Translations under genes and position numbers: made by a program
In this document: positions 4,946 to 5,182 of the stretch, one piece after another
Numbering within the stretch: the stretch's first letter is position 1
Layout of the letters: every line of letters begins with the position of its first letter
DNA from: Anaerolineae bacterium
GTDB taxonomy: Bacteria; Chloroflexota; Anaerolineae; E26-bin7
Assembly (NCBI GenBank): GCA_029933115.1
Contig: JAOZOT010000140.1
Location: 3,233-8,414 of the forward strand
Length of the DNA stretch: 5,182 nucleotides
Direction: 5' to 3'
The notes under the pieces: generated by a model
The model's input: only the letters and a program-made list of their open reading frames with translations
What the model was told of the DNA's origin: nothing
The model's database searches: none

Positions 4946-5182
4946 TTATTCGATGGCCCCCACACTTCTGAGGTATTTCTCCAGGCGGGCCACAAAGCGC
5001 TCGGCGTCGCTCAAAATCTGGCGGGCCTTCTCCGCGTCGAACTGTGCTTCGTCCTTGTAGTCAGCATCCAGGCGATGCTTGAAAGCCCGGCTGTAGATAC
5101 GGCCGTATTCCGCTTCAATTTTCAGGTGTCTGAGGTATTCGGCCAGGGCTTTCTTCTCTTGTCCGGTCAAATGTCTCAATGC
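4946..5182 (-). CDS. C-terminal part of a HEPN-domain-like protein (partial, runs off the right edge)
   Basis: The frame is open from the right edge to TAA at 4948-4946 and encodes 78 visible residues. A TTG at 5179 could serve as a start, but nothing upstream can be seen and the protein would be short, so I treat the gene as 5'-partial. It is highly charged and helical. The segment AEYGRIYSRAFKHRLDADY, then an acidic spacer and AEKARQILSDAERFVARLEK, follows the end of HEPN/UPF0332 proteins: a Tyr-Gly-x-Leu/Ile helix, an R-x-x-ADY turn and a last helix with DAExFV. HEPN proteins of this kind are often RNases or toxins paired with a small nucleotidyltransferase antitoxin. The RX4-6H catalytic motif normally lies earlier and would be outside the window. 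The family call rests on pattern memory only. Confidence 0.55.
   Translation of the reverse strand, partial: ALRHLTGQEKKALAEYLRHLKIEAEYGRIYSRAFKHRLDADYKDEAQFDAEKARQILSDAERFVARLEKYLRSVGAIE

Noticed and set aside
1..5182. CRISPR array, tRNA or rRNA gene, insertion sequence or transposase
   Set aside because: I saw no regularly spaced repeats, cloverleaf-like sequence, rRNA motifs, transposase frame or terminal inverted repeats.

Overview
All the supportable genes in this 5.2 kb window lie on the minus strand. They appear to belong to a bacterial chromosome of moderately high GC. The core is a biotin-dependent acyl-CoA carboxylase operon, read from right to left: a carboxyltransferase beta subunit (3276-4826), a biotin carboxylase (1219-2715) and a biotin carboxyl carrier protein (681-1229). 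Small genes of toxin-antitoxin type surround and interrupt it. The separate short BC and BCCP subunits, the PccB-like carboxyltransferase ending in a KKHGNIPL-type tail, and the density of toxin-antitoxin genes would fit Chloroflexota (for example Anaerolineae) or a similar environmental lineage. This taxonomic guess rests on general resemblance only.

Layout from the transcriptional upstream end. At the right edge (4946-5182) is the C-terminal part of a small helical protein that resembles HEPN-domain (UPF0332-like) proteins; its start is outside the window. A 119-base gap follows, with a weak terminator-like stem plus T7 and a perfect 8-bp-arm palindrome in front of the carboxyltransferase gene. 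Between carboxyltransferase and biotin carboxylase sits a 105-residue antitoxin-like gene (2906-3223). After it comes what I read as the wreck of its toxin (2789-2909): an N-terminal fragment and a C-terminal fragment in different frames, with the middle missing and the start codon apparently ATG changed to ATA. The biotin carboxylase then overlaps the carrier-protein gene by 11 bases. Only 27 bases after the carrier gene comes an intact antitoxin/RelE-ParE-like toxin pair (360-653 and 88-360) that shares one base as TAATG. At the left edge (1-65) a new gene begins, with a Shine-Dalgarno site and a hydrophobic N-terminus.

How the genes work together. The biotin carboxylase charges biotin on Lys131 of the carrier with CO2 from bicarbonate, using ATP. 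The carboxyltransferase then moves the carboxyl group to an acyl-CoA. An Asp at the position known to tune acyl-CoA choice (D409, in GGAYDVM) favours propionyl-CoA, giving methylmalonyl-CoA, but acetyl-CoA cannot be excluded. The most interesting structural detail is the BC/BCCP junction. Two copies of TATGAA with a 7-base period lie exactly there, and removing one 7-base unit would restore a single continuous alpha-subunit frame of normal length.
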